DNA of 59,766 bases from an uncultured Gammaproteobacteria bacterium (GCA_905612355.1 CAJQRU010000059.1:1-59766); one strand, 5' to 3'. Counted from the first letter of the stretch, positions 8,413 to 17,528 are shown. Program-made: numbers and translations. The notes: generated by a model not told the origin, from the letters alone.

Positions 8413-10554
8413 GTGCTGGTGCAGCGCATGGTAGAATATAATATATGTTTCATATTAGCGAAAAAACGCATAGTGAAGATTAATATTGCTTTGGGTGATG
8501 TGCGCCACGGAACGGCCGGAGTTCACTCCGGTTTTGTTCCGGTCGGAATTGGCTACATAGCCACGCACCTGAAGGCACAGTTGCCAGAGTGCAGTCTTGA
8601 TATTCGTCTTTACACAGACCCTGAAGCCATCATTCAGGACCTGGAGTCATGGAGGCCAAATATTGTTGCCTTATCACATTACATGTGGAACGCGAGTCTT
8701 TCCTACCGGATATGTGAGATAGCAAAACAAATTGATGCATCTACTCTTTGTGTCTTGGGTGGGCCCGAGTTTCCAAGTGGGACGGGACAGAGCAATCTTT
8801 CAAATAGCAAAGAACTGTGCAGACAGTACTTGGTGAACCGGCCAGCTGTGGACTTTTTTTGTTACAGCGATGGCGAGACCGCCATGTTGTCAATACTAAA
8901 AGCCTATGTTCAGAAAAACCATGATACCGATGGGTTGATCCAGGCTAATGTCCCAATTGACGGTACAGTTGCTCTTTCGACGATTGATCAATCATTGTTA
9001 GTTGGCCGGCCCCAAACAAGAATTGGTTTAGGCGATAGAGTCATCGGACGGGATGTGATCCCATCTCCTTATTTGGATGGTCTCTTAGATCAGTTTCTCG
9101 ATGGTTCTTTCATTCCCGCGATAGAGACACAACGTGGTTGCCCATTTTTGTGTACGTTTTGTGATCAGGGCTTAGACAGCACAAAAATGGTGTCATTTAC
9201 CGTTGAGAGAATTCGACTTGAACTTATATACATCGCTAATAAATTAGCAGGTCTTTCTGAAGCTCGAACACTGGCAATCCACGACTCGAACTGGGGTATG
9301 TACAAACAGGATGTTGAGTTGGCACGCAGCCTTAGAAAAATAATCGATGTTTACGACTGGCCTAAACATATCTCAATATCGGCACCAAAAAATAAGAAAG
9401 AAAGGATCTTAGATATTGATGTGATGCTGTTGGGTCGGGTCGCGGTTGGGTTGTCGCAACAGTCAATGGACAGAACGACCTTAAAGGAAATCAAGCGGGA
9501 TAATTACACCAATGAACAATACTTGGAGTTTGTGAAAGAGCTTCAATCTAGAGGTAAGGCGCCGGGCTGTGCATTAATCATCCCTCTTCCTGGAGAAACA
9601 GAAGAGTCGTATCAGCAGTCCGTGAAGATACTGATAGACAACGGACTGACGACAGGCACTTGGACGCTAATGATGCTGCCTGGAGCGGAACTTGGCCGGG
9701 AAAAGGCGAGAAGGGAATATGGGATGACCTCTCGTTTCCGAATGATACCGAGGCAATTTGGTGAATATGGCCGCAAGAAAGTGTTTGAGATTGAAGAAGT
9801 GTGTGTTGCTACTAACACAATGACGTTTGACGCCTATCTAAGATGCCGGCGATTTAGTTTTCTTATGTATGTCTTAGGAATGAATATCTTCGATCCGATT
9901 CGGAAGTATTTAGCCGAACTGAATATTAGTTATTACGATGTTATAAGGGGAGTTCATGCTGCGGTAGAAAGTGGCAGCCTGTCTTCAAATTTCGGGAGGA
10001 TTTACAAAGAATTTAGTGAGGAAGCTGAAAGCGAACTGTTTAAGAGTAGAGAGCAGTTAGTGTGTTCCTTGTCAGTTCAGTCTAACTATCAAAAGTTACT
10101 TGATGGTGAGATTGGTGACAACTTATTACGAAAATATTCAACGATTGTTTTAATGGATCATTTGGATGAATTGACAGATTACGTGTACGAACTGACTCGA
10201 ATTCGTTGGGTTTCCCAATTGGAGGATTCAACGCAGTCAGCCGGAGAGGCAGTTGTGAAGTGGACGAAGCATCGTATTTCCATAGGAGACTATGGCGAGG
10301 TAAATAATTCGGCAGATAGCGCAGCGTACGTGGACGTATCGCTACCCTTTGATGTTCCGTTATGGGAGCGCTCGGGGGATAAGACATTGAAACAATTTTG
10401 TTATCCTGTCCACTACCGAGTTCATTCCAAAATGCATCAACTTCAAGTTGAAGCAACAGCCGTATATCGCGATGACAAATACTACCAAATGGGAAGATTG
10501 CTCCACACGAGGGAGTTGACCGACCTCTATAACGAATTCGTCCGAGTCAGCTAG
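8413..10554 (+). CDS. B12-binding-domain radical SAM protein, unknown substrate
   Basis: Up to 713 residues. The N-terminal part (about residues 45-160) resembles a cobalamin-binding Rossmann domain (VPVGIGYIATHLKAQ, IVALSHYMWN, VLGGPEFPSG). The radical SAM core begins near residue 237 with TQRGCPFLCTFCDQG, giving a canonical Cys-x3-Cys-x2-Cys cluster site (Cys243, 247, 250). Later core strands include ISISAPKNKKE and IIPLPGETEES. The last 250 or so residues are an extension I do not recognise. Related proteins carry out methylations or rearrangements of unactivated carbons in lipids, sugars and natural products. The true start is unclear: GTG 8473 would give a tidier N-terminus (MKINIALGD). 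It opens the accessory block and its codon use is more A+T-rich than its neighbours'. Confidence 0.8.
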   Translation: MLVQRMVEYNICFILAKKRIVKINIALGDVRHGTAGVHSGFVPVGIGYIATHLKAQLPECSLDIRLYTDPEAIIQDLESWRPNIVALSHYMWNASLSYRICEIAKQIDASTLCVLGGPEFPSGTGQSNLSNSKELCRQYLVNRPAVDFFCYSDGETAMLSILKAYVQKNHDTDGLIQANVPIDGTVALSTIDQSLLVGRPQTRIGLGDRVIGRDVIPSPYLDGLLDQFLDGSFIPAIETQRGCPFLCTFCDQGLDSTKMVSFTVERIRLELIYIANKLAGLSEARTLAIHDSNWGMYKQDVELARSLRKIIDVYDWPKHISISAPKNKKERILDIDVMLLGRVAVGLSQQSMDRTTLKEIKRDNYTNEQYLEFVKELQSRGKAPGCALIIPLPGETEESYQQSVKILIDNGLTTGTWTLMMLPGAELGREKARREYGMTSRFRMIPRQFGEYGRKKVFEIEEVCVATNTMTFDAYLRCRRFSFLMYVLGMNIFDPIRKYLAELNISYYDVIRGVHAAVESGSLSSNFGRIYKEFSEEAESELFKSREQLVCSLSVQSNYQKLLDGEIGDNLLRKYSTIVLMDHLDELTDYVYELTRIRWVSQLEDSTQSAGEAVVKWTKHRISIGDYGEVNNSADSAAYVDVSLPFDVPLWERSGDKTLKQFCYPVHYRVHSKMHQLQVEATAVYRDDKYYQMGRLLHTRELTDLYNEFVRVS

Positions 10555-10913
10555 AGTAACCTCGCGAGACATTCCTCGATCGACGCTACAAAGCGGAAGT
10601 GCCGTCAGAACGAGGTAATCAGCATGTCGTTGTGTAACTTAAATCTATTGGTGCGTTATTTATAAAGAGTTATGTGCTCATAGCCTTTGAGACAAAAGAT
10701 CGTAGTAATTGTTTCGGCTAACGAATGTCGCGGAAAGGACTGTAACGGACGAAGAAGGGTGTTTTGAATATGCCCAATCTGGTGGTGAACGGTGGTGTTG
10801 CGAAAGGATATCTGCGATTAACCCCATCATGAGATTGTTGTTTCGATCCTCGATAGGTTGGTTCAATCAAATCGAGATATGACAAGGTTTCAGACGAACG
10901 GCGGAGGATCTAT
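10555..10913. other. 359-bp intergenic region without a supported gene
   Basis: No reading frame here has both a ribosome binding site and a plausible protein. The only clear signal is GGAGGA just upstream of the ATG at 10914. I see no strong hairpin followed by a T run and no tRNA. A promoter for the capsule-like gene probably lies here. Confidence 0.5.
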
Positions 10914-12725
10914 ATGAGGCGCTTTTTGCGAAAAGTCGATAATAGTTTTCGAGTTCGTGCTGGCCGATTATCAACGACAGTCCGAGATGCGTTACATACT
11001 GTTTTTTTTATCCGTCACAATAGAAAGTATTTCTCGATCGATAAACGCAAGGGTAACTCGATTGTTCTCTTGGAGTTGAATGGTCTTACATCGTCAATCA
11101 TTGCGTATAGTTATCTAGCGGGGGTTCTTTCTCGAAAATATGATGCTCGGTTAATAGCTTATCAAAATAGACTAGAACGGAGATTTGTTGGACTTAGGTG
11201 GCTTCTTGGAAAATATAAAGTTGTCTCTAATTGGTTTGTTGGGTCTGAGGGTGTTTATAGATCTTTTGGCGTTTCGGAATTTATTACTCCTAGATTATCA
11301 GACGCACAGCGTGCAACGAGCACAGTCCTAGCTAAGAGTCTTTTTTCTTCGTTACGCAATAAACAGCAGACTTCGTTACGCAATAAGCAGCAGATCGAAG
11401 ATGTCCGGGTTCGTGGAGTTTGTATCGGTGATCTGATCTATGATACTTATCTAAAAAAGTGTCGAAAGCCCACAATAGCTATAAATGACCCAGATTTTTT
11501 CCCTGTTTTTTTAACCTGTATCCAGTTAGCGATTTTTTGGGATGATTATTGCGGTTCAGAAAACATAAGAGCCATAAATGTTAGTCATTGCGTTTATGTG
11601 AACGCAATTCCGGCGCGATACGTTCTGCATCATGGTGGCGAAGGGTTTCAAGTGACCGCTGCGAGCGTTTACCGTATGTCCATTAACAAGCCTTTTGCTT
11701 ACGCCGATTTTTTCCAGTATAAAAAAACTTTCCGAGAATTGTCAGCTAGCGAACAAAAAGAAGGCGTGGCGCTGGCAAAACAACGTGTCGACCGTAGATT
11801 TGATGGCGAAATTGGAGTCGATATGCCGTATTCAATTAAAACAGCGTTTGGTAGAAAATTGGACTACAGAGTTGTTAGGGAAAGTAGTAAGGTTAAGGTT
11901 CTTATAGGGACTCATTGTTTTTTCGATAGCCCCCATAGCTATGGCAATAATTTGTTTCCAGATTTTTTTGAATGGATCGAATTCCTTGGTGCAATGACTA
12001 AGGAAACAGATTACGATTGGTATATCAAGACACATGCAGATTACTTTCCGGGGACAATGCAGATTGTGGAGGAGTTTATTTCACGGTTCCCTAAATTCAC
12101 CTTGGTGCCGCCCGATACTTCACATTTGCAGTTGATCGATGAGGGCATAGATGTCGCATTAACAGTTCACGGGACGATGGCATTCGAATATGCGGCGTTA
12201 GGAGTCACTGCCGTAACTGCCTCGGTTAACAACCCGTATGTTGATTACAGTTTTACTGTCTCTCCCTTAAGTCTTGAAGAATATAAGCGCGTCCTTAAGG
12301 GCCTTGGGTCGCTAAATCATGTCATCCGGCGAGAGGAAGTGTATGAATATTATTTCATGCGACACCTTTACAACCCCGAAACGTGGCTTATCGAGGACGT
12401 AAAGAAGATAGTGTCAGAGGTAGGCGGATACACAAATCAATGGAGGCCGGTGATGTACTCTGCTTGGCGACGTCAGTGGACGCCGCATCGCCATTTCGAG
12501 ATAGTTAGTGCGATGGAGTCGTTTTGCCAGAGTGATGCCGAACGCATGGGGCCAAGCCATATAGCACACTACTCGTCGACGAGAACCGAGCAACTGAGAA
12601 CTTCAACAGATAGGTCGTTGGATATTGATTTGCATTCATTTTTGGATAGGCCGATCAATTGGCGTTTCCGAGAACCTACGACAAACACCCCAACGACCAC
12701 CCAGAATCAGGATCGGACCAGGTAA
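10914..12725 (+). CDS. Putative capsule/surface polysaccharide synthesis protein (GT-B-like)
   Basis: A 603-residue protein with no signal peptide or clear membrane segment. The region around residues 320-470 resembles capsule polysaccharide synthesis and CDP-glycerol-transferase-like proteins: WYIKTHADYFPGT followed by VALTVHGTMAFEYAALGV, where the HGT-x3-E pattern is typical of the donor-binding C-terminal half of GT-B enzymes. The N-terminal half (SIVLLELNGLTSSIIAYSYLAGV) looks like a Rossmann strand-helix. Residues 146-161 are a perfect-length tandem octapeptide (SLRNKQQT, SLRNKQQI). The C-terminal tail is rich in Thr, Asn and Gln and is probably disordered. GGAGGA precedes the ATG. The acceptor and sugar are unknown and the family assignment is tentative. 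Confidence 0.6.
   Translation: MRRFLRKVDNSFRVRAGRLSTTVRDALHTVFFIRHNRKYFSIDKRKGNSIVLLELNGLTSSIIAYSYLAGVLSRKYDARLIAYQNRLERRFVGLRWLLGKYKVVSNWFVGSEGVYRSFGVSEFITPRLSDAQRATSTVLAKSLFSSLRNKQQTSLRNKQQIEDVRVRGVCIGDLIYDTYLKKCRKPTIAINDPDFFPVFLTCIQLAIFWDDYCGSENIRAINVSHCVYVNAIPARYVLHHGGEGFQVTAASVYRMSINKPFAYADFFQYKKTFRELSASEQKEGVALAKQRVDRRFDGEIGVDMPYSIKTAFGRKLDYRVVRESSKVKVLIGTHCFFDSPHSYGNNLFPDFFEWIEFLGAMTKETDYDWYIKTHADYFPGTMQIVEEFISRFPKFTLVPPDTSHLQLIDEGIDVALTVHGTMAFEYAALGVTAVTASVNNPYVDYSFTVSPLSLEEYKRVLKGLGSLNHVIRREEVYEYYFMRHLYNPETWLIEDVKKIVSEVGGYTNQWRPVMYSAWRRQWTPHRHFEIVSAMESFCQSDAERMGPSHIAHYSSTRTEQLRTSTDRSLDIDLHSFLDRPINWRFREPTTNTPTTTQNQDRTR
11347..11396 (+). repeat. In-frame 24-bp tandem duplication inside the capsule-like gene
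   Basis: The unit that begins TCGTTACGCAATAA is repeated immediately (11349-11372 and 11373-11396). There is one internal mismatch (AAA versus AAG, both Lys), and the last codon differs (ACT versus ATC). It encodes SLRNKQQ twice. Near identity at the DNA level suggests a recent slippage or duplication event. Confidence 0.9.
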
Positions 12726-12758
12726 CCCATGATAACTGACTAAAGAAGGGTTCTTTTA

Positions 12759-12947
12759 GTGGTGCAGCATTTATCAAGAATCAGGCTATTGTCTTTCTTG
12801 TCAACTGGCGGTGCTGCTTTTATGGGCTGGGTAGTGCGGTAATTCATCGCATACGTCTACCGCTTTCTGACGGCCTATGTGCAAACTAAAGTCGAGTTAT
12901 CTTCATTGGTCAGCTTGTGGCAGCATCTTGCGTTCAGTGCCAATTAA
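12759..12947 (+). pseudogene. Possible degraded small ORF with one in-frame stop
   Basis: A GTG at 12759 follows an AGAAGGG Shine-Dalgarno by about 8 bases. It opens a 27-codon frame containing a hydrophobic, Gly-containing stretch (LLSFLSTGGAAFMGWVV), ending at TAA 12840-12842. The same frame then runs another 34 codons to TAA 12945-12947. The first part vaguely recalls the first helix of GtrA-type membrane proteins, but this is weak. It could be a 27-residue membrane peptide, a decayed gene or chance. Nothing else is seen in 12726-13016 apart from a tRNA promoter candidate. Confidence 0.2.
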
Positions 12948-12976
12948 AGAATTAGTTTCGTGAATTTGCAGGCCTG

Positions 12977-13005
12977 TTGAGAAAATGTAATGGGTTGATT
13001 AATGT
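12977..13005 (+). promoter_or_regulatory. Candidate promoter of tRNA-Thr(TGT)
   Basis: TTGAGA (12977-12982) and TAATGT (13000-13005) are separated by 17 bases. The expected start point falls about 5 bases before the tRNA. The -35 matches consensus at 5 of 6 positions and the -10 is weaker. This is position-based inference. Confidence 0.4.
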
Positions 13006-13016
13006 TCAGACACAAA

Positions 13017-13092
13017 GCCCGCATAGCTCAGTTGGCAGAGCAGCTGATTTGTAATCAGCAGGTCGGTGGTTCGAATCCACTTGCGGGCTCCA
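13017..13092 (+). tRNA. tRNA-Thr (anticodon TGT)
   Basis: A 76-base cloverleaf. The acceptor stem is GCCCGCA paired with TGCGGGC, then T and an encoded CCA. The anticodon stem is GCTGA/TCAGC with loop TTTGTAA, giving anticodon TGT, which reads ACA. The T arm contains GGTTCGAATCC. It stands alone in the accessory block, about 6 kb from the Tyr-Gly-Thr tRNA cluster, and is a different isoacceptor from the tRNA-Thr(GGT) there. Confidence 0.95.
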
Positions 13093-13274
13093 TTTTGATT
13101 GTTCGCTCATCATCTCCGGAATGTTTTCGCCAGTAGCGGCGAGATGTCCGTGCCTACCAGCCGAGTTTGAGACTTCTCGAGTCCATCTTGTGCCAGATTG
13201 CTTGTTCACGGTCGGCAGGTATGTCACTGTCCAAAAGTTGTTCCCGTGATTCCTATCCAACATAGGAGGGCTAG

Positions 13275-14342
13275 ATGAATTCAACTATTTCTGTCACTAG
13301 AGAGCCCTCGTCCCGGATGCCGATTGAGTTTACTGGTAGGGGCGGGGAGTACTTCCGCATCTGGATCGTTAACCTTGTGCTTACGATACTCACGCTTGGA
13401 ATTTATTCAGCTTGGGCAAAAGTTAGAACCAAACGGTACTTCTACCGGAATACAATAGTTGGGGGTTCGCCATTTGAGTATCACGCGCGACCGATACAAA
13501 TTCTAAAGGGGCGAGCCATAGTGGTTGGAGCTTATCTAGCATATGGTCTCGTGAATATGGTGTCGCCGATTTTAGGCGGTATATTGATTCTAGTGTTTCT
13601 TGGTTTTCTACCGTGGTTAGTGGTCCGAGCATCCGTCTTTAACGCGCGCAATTCCTCTTGGCGGGACATTCGATTTAATTTCAATTCGAATACTAAAGCT
13701 GAGGCTGCAAAAGTTTTTCTCTTGTTTCCTTTCTTATCGATATTCACCTTGGGGCTGCTTACACCATACATCACGTATCGAGGCTGGCGCTTCGCGATAG
13801 CCAACGCCCGGTTGGGGACTACGTTATTTGAGATCCATGCGAAATTAGGAAAATATTATGCTGCCTTTTTTATGACTTTGCTGATGGTGGTTGGCGTTTC
13901 TGTCCTTATCGGTTTTTTTGTCATTAATTGGTTCGGAGCTGACACTTTTGGTATAGGGCTTGTGGTCGCGCTTTACCCGGAAATGTTGATTGTGGCGGCA
14001 ACGGCTTACATTGTGGTGATAACGGGTTCCGTTATCGCATACGGAGCGCTAACCCGTAACGCGTCGCTGAACGCAACACAAGTGGGGCCCTATCAGTTCG
14101 GTAGTACTTTGCATGCGGGTGTCTTGTGTTGGATTGCGTTTAGTAATTTGTTAGCAATTGTCCTTTCGGTTGGCTTATTGATGCCTTGGGCGAAAGTTCG
14201 CATCAGTCGATATCTAGCGACTAACTTGGTAATGCATGGACCATCGGATTTGGATACTTTCGTGCAGGGCAACAGACCAGAATCGCGAGCGCTGGGTGAG
14301 GAAGCATCCGATTTCTTCGATGTTGACATTGGCGGGGTTTAA
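13275..14342 (+). CDS. YjgN/DUF898 family membrane protein
   Basis: A 355-residue polytopic membrane protein. The N-terminal hallmark is FTGRGGEYFRIWIVNL, then LTLGIYSAWAKVRTKRYFYRNT. A similar unit recurs later (LLMPWAKVRISRYLATNL), showing the internal duplication typical of DUF898. About six hydrophobic segments are visible. GGAGGG lies 8 bases upstream of the ATG. Its stop shares one base with the start of the M48 peptidase gene, so the two are translationally coupled. DUF898 proteins next to M48 peptidases recur in proteobacteria, to my knowledge. The molecular function is unknown. Confidence 0.85.
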   Translation: MNSTISVTREPSSRMPIEFTGRGGEYFRIWIVNLVLTILTLGIYSAWAKVRTKRYFYRNTIVGGSPFEYHARPIQILKGRAIVVGAYLAYGLVNMVSPILGGILILVFLGFLPWLVVRASVFNARNSSWRDIRFNFNSNTKAEAAKVFLLFPFLSIFTLGLLTPYITYRGWRFAIANARLGTTLFEIHAKLGKYYAAFFMTLLMVVGVSVLIGFFVINWFGADTFGIGLVVALYPEMLIVAATAYIVVITGSVIAYGALTRNASLNATQVGPYQFGSTLHAGVLCWIAFSNLLAIVLSVGLLMPWAKVRISRYLATNLVMHGPSDLDTFVQGNRPESRALGEEASDFFDVDIGGV

Positions 14343-15346
14343 TGAATTGCGTGGCTTATTGTTACGACGGCCGCGGTTCGACGCGAACCACCGTACGCGT
14401 GAACATCGATTACCAAGCGCGTGTGATTGCGTTTCAATTAGGGGAAGAAGAGAAATCGTATAGAGCAATCGACTTGTTGATATCGCCTCGTTTGGCTTCA
14501 ACACCGCGACGAATAGAAACTCCGGATGGCTGCATCCTGGACGTATCGGATAATGAGGCGATTGATCAATTGATTGATGTTGCTGAAATTCCAGTGCCTG
14601 GCCGATGGATACATCGACTAGAGTCGAAATTCCGCTATGTAAGTCTTTCGATTGTCATCACGGTGTTGTTTGTTTGGCTATCGGCTGGCTATGGAATTCC
14701 TGTCATAGCCAAACACGTTGCTTTTATGGTTCCCGTCACAACAAATTTGGTGCTTGGTGAAGAGGTTCTGGTTGCTTTGGATAAGATGGTTTTCTCTGAA
14801 TCTCAGCTGCCGACAAATGACAAGCAGAAACTTACTAAACGATTTGTTTCAGTAGCGGAATCGATGTCGGACGACTATAAGTTTCGACTAGTGTTTAGGC
14901 GCGGCGGGAAAATTGGCGCAAATGCTTTTGCTCTGCCTGGCGGTACGGTGATTTTGACCGATGAGTTAGTAGAAAAAGCCCAAACGGTGTCCGAAGTTGA
15001 ACTAGTGCTTGCGCATGAATTGGGACATGTGGTTAATCGTCATGGCCTGCGCCAGATTCTCCAGAGCAGCACGGTGGCGCTGTTGATCATGGCGATTACG
15101 GGTGATGTTTCGTCAGCCGCAGCGCTGGCCAGTGCATTACCAACACTGCTCGTTGAAAGTCATTATTCGCGAGAATTTGAGAAAGAAGCAGACCGGGTTG
15201 CCTATGATTACGCGATAAGCCGAGGCATCTCGCCGAGACATTTTATCAATCTGCTTGATCGGTTGTCGGATACAGATGGAGATCTTGGGTTCTTGTCAAC
15301 ACATCCTTCAGTTCAAGACCGTAGCAAAAAGTTCTCTGCACAGTGA
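14342..15346 (+). CDS. M48 family membrane zinc metallopeptidase
   Basis: A 334-residue protein with a zinc peptidase domain in its second half. The HExxH motif is AHELGHVVNRHG (His225, Glu226, His229) and the third ligand is the Glu in REFEKEADRVAYDYA. A single strong transmembrane segment lies near residues 100-118 (SIVITVLFVWLSAGYGIP). The N-terminal 90 residues form a small cytoplasmic domain. The layout resembles BepA/YcaL/HtpX-class M48 proteases, which act in envelope quality control. It overlaps the DUF898 gene by one base and probably forms a functional pair with that membrane protein. Confidence 0.88.
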   Translation: MNCVAYCYDGRGSTRTTVRVNIDYQARVIAFQLGEEEKSYRAIDLLISPRLASTPRRIETPDGCILDVSDNEAIDQLIDVAEIPVPGRWIHRLESKFRYVSLSIVITVLFVWLSAGYGIPVIAKHVAFMVPVTTNLVLGEEVLVALDKMVFSESQLPTNDKQKLTKRFVSVAESMSDDYKFRLVFRRGGKIGANAFALPGGTVILTDELVEKAQTVSEVELVLAHELGHVVNRHGLRQILQSSTVALLIMAITGDVSSAAALASALPTLLVESHYSREFEKEADRVAYDYAISRGISPRHFINLLDRLSDTDGDLGFLSTHPSVQDRSKKFSAQ

Positions 15347-15448
15347 ATCGGTAATATCAGGATACTGGCCTTCAGCTGACGATTATCTATGTCACAAGTT
15401 GAGAGGTGATAACTGTGTGCGTTTTCGTTTGATTCAATTGAGTGATGT

Positions 15449-15847
15449 AGTGTCGTTACTGTTGTGAAACGGGGCTGAATGTTACTTTTTTTCGCACCAA
15501 AGGCGTCGTTGACTATACGCTTGTCAGCCAATTGCCATATTGATCGAGTGCTCCACGAGTCACCGCATCGTAAATGTCAAAGATGGCCTGGGTGTTTGTT
15601 CCAACTGTGCCATCACCGATGCGGTAGCCGTCGATATCGACAATCGGCATGACTTCGTAGCCTGAACCACACAGTGACACTTCTTGGCAAACATAGAGTT
15701 CGGTCCGATCGATTTCACGCTGCTGAACCTCCATGCTCAGTTCTCTTTCAAATAGTTCAATCAATGTGGCACGGGTTACGCTCTCTAGGATACTGCCGGT
15801 CACAGTCGGCGTGATAACGATGCCGTCACGGACGGCCATGAGACAAG
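15449..15847. repeat. Direct repeat copy A (partial ilvE plus downstream sequence)
   Basis: This 399-base stretch aligns without gaps to 17563-17961 (constant offset 2114). By hand I count about 28 mismatches. About 19 lie in the first 122 bases (the gene's 3' end and beyond) and 9 in the remaining 277. The outer edge starts with 22 identical bases and the inner edge stops abruptly inside ilvE at AGACAAG. Copies A and B flank the GT39-like gene. Confidence 0.95.
15513..15847 (-). pseudogene. Truncated ilvE fragment (C-terminal third)
   Basis: This reads as the last 108 residues of the branched-chain aminotransferase encoded intact at 17627-18547, starting at the codon equivalent to Met199 and ending at the same stop position. 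The PLP-binding Lys158 and the N-terminal domain are missing, so it cannot be active. In the well-conserved part almost all base differences are synonymous. The exceptions are a Ser replacing Phe in QEVFLCGSG and several changes in the last 14 residues. The break lies 29 bases from the start of the GT39-like gene. Confidence 0.9.
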
Positions 15848-15875
15848 TTATATTCCTCGAAATGATCTAGTTTGG

Positions 15876-17528
15876 ATGGTAATGAATACACGTGTTTATC
15901 GATGTGGCGCGGTAGTGGTTTCATTGTTGGCTTTTGGGTTGGTATGTATTGCCGTAATGTTTTTTGTGAGTGTCGATCAATTGACTTCTCTTGGCAGCGA
16001 CAATGTAAGTTACCTCTTGATGGCTGAGTGGTTTTCGCCATATCAAACCACGCCTGAGATAATCAGTGAGGCGGCCTCACGACAAACATATCCGCCGTTA
16101 TTTCCTCTAGTACTTGCGCTGTTGGGGGCATCTTCAGATTATTTGTGGGCGCATCGAATCGTTGGTGTGTCGTTCTTACTAGCCTGCGTTTTCCTCTATC
16201 TTCTTGCAAAGAAAATGCTGCACTCAGAAGCTTTATCGATTGTGGTTGTGGTCGGGTTTGTGATCATGCCGGCAAGTTGGGTAAACCTGCTCGGAATTCT
16301 CAGTGAGAATCAGTATTTGGCAATTTCTCTTGCTGTCTGTCTGTTATTCCGGCGTAGTAGTCAGCACTGGTGGAATTTTTGTTTTTTGTCCGTAATGGTT
16401 ACAGCACTGGTGCTCACTCGGTCGGTTGGCTTGTCGATGGTTGCGGCACTCTTGATAGTGGTTTGGTTAGGTCCTGCCAAGTTTTCTAAGAGTCGATTTC
16501 GTCGGGTGCTTCTCTGCGTAACGCCCGTTATCGTAATCATGATATGGACCCAGGTGTTGCCTACATCATCGGAGTCACACTATTTAACGCTGTGGTCGGA
16601 GTTGGCTCGAGACATTAGTGAGTCAGGAATAAGGGGGGTGTTAAATCTTTTAACATCCCAAGGAACTCGTATCTTCGAAGCGATAGTGACGGCATTTATT
16701 CATCATTGGACAACGAAGAGTGAGATTACTTTTTTCCTGCTTCTGTTGGTATTGGCGATGGGAATGATTGACCTCTTGGCTAGACTCCGACAGAAAGAAC
16801 TAGAGGCTATCTATTTCCTCATGTTTCTAGGAGTGCTTTTGCTTTGGAGGGCAGAGGGGCAAATGTGGAGGTTAGTCTATCCAATCATCCCTCTATCGCT
16901 TATTTTTATTGTTTCTGGAATAAATCGCATCTCTAGGCAAGTCGTGTTCGGCAAAAAAGACAGGTTAGCCTGTGTTTTTTTGTGTGGGATATTTCTAACG
17001 ACACTTATGGCCGGAGGTGTGTTCATTTTCCAACGCAATCAAGCCCTTCAGGCAGATGTGGTTGGTGGCTATCGGCATATGACTGCCTATTACCAAGTGA
17101 TTTCTGTTGATGATGCAATAACAAAGGCGCAGACCGAGTTGGGGATTATTAATGGATTGAAAAGAGTTGCGGTGCTTACAGAGCCTGACGCGATGGTGGC
17201 GTGGTTCTCGCCAATGTATGTGCATTTGTTATCAAAGCGCAGATCAGCATCAATACCGATCAAACCAGATACGGAAAAGATTGAGGTGTTGCTTAAGCGT
17301 AGCAGGGCCGATTATGTATTCCTAAGCCGATACCATCCAAGGCAATATAGCGACCAGGTGAATGGACTTGTTTCTTTAGATAACTATGCGCGGTTGGGAG
17401 AGGTAATTTGGTCGAACGCAAGGGAGGGGGCTAGTGAGGAAGTGATGTGCGTGCTTATTCGGATTAAACCAACTCGCCACAAACAAAAAAAGGCGGCACT
17501 GTTAGTGCACGCGACAGACGACATTTAG
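15876..17528 (+). CDS. GT39-like polytopic membrane glycosyltransferase
   Basis: A 550-residue membrane protein with about ten hydrophobic segments in the first 370 residues and a soluble C-terminal part. The N-terminal loop carries GSDNVSYLLMAEWFSPYQ and RQTYPPLFPLVLALLG. That arrangement is seen in GT39/ArnT/PMT-type enzymes, where an acidic residue in the first periplasmic loop is catalytic and the donor is a polyprenyl-phosphate sugar. Likely role: transfer of a sugar to a lipid or surface glycan in the periplasm. The start is ATG 15876 or 15882. It lies exactly between the two copies of the ilvE repeat and has A+T-rich codon use, both suggesting acquisition by transfer. Acceptor and sugar are unknown. 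Confidence 0.7.
   Translation: MVMNTRVYRCGAVVVSLLAFGLVCIAVMFFVSVDQLTSLGSDNVSYLLMAEWFSPYQTTPEIISEAASRQTYPPLFPLVLALLGASSDYLWAHRIVGVSFLLACVFLYLLAKKMLHSEALSIVVVVGFVIMPASWVNLLGILSENQYLAISLAVCLLFRRSSQHWWNFCFLSVMVTALVLTRSVGLSMVAALLIVVWLGPAKFSKSRFRRVLLCVTPVIVIMIWTQVLPTSSESHYLTLWSELARDISESGIRGVLNLLTSQGTRIFEAIVTAFIHHWTTKSEITFFLLLLVLAMGMIDLLARLRQKELEAIYFLMFLGVLLLWRAEGQMWRLVYPIIPLSLIFIVSGINRISRQVVFGKKDRLACVFLCGIFLTTLMAGGVFIFQRNQALQADVVGGYRHMTAYYQVISVDDAITKAQTELGIINGLKRVAVLTEPDAMVAWFSPMYVHLLSKRRSASIPIKPDTEKIEVLLKRSRADYVFLSRYHPRQYSDQVNGLVSLDNYARLGEVIWSNAREGASEEVMCVLIRIKPTRHKQKKAALLVHATDDI

Noticed and set aside
10678-10866. 62-codon minus-strand frame in the gap before the capsule-like gene
   Set aside because: TTG start with no Shine-Dalgarno and no recognisable protein.
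13017-13092. tRNA-Thr(TGT) as an integration site for a genomic island
   Set aside because: I found no integrase gene and no second copy of the tRNA 3' end in the window.
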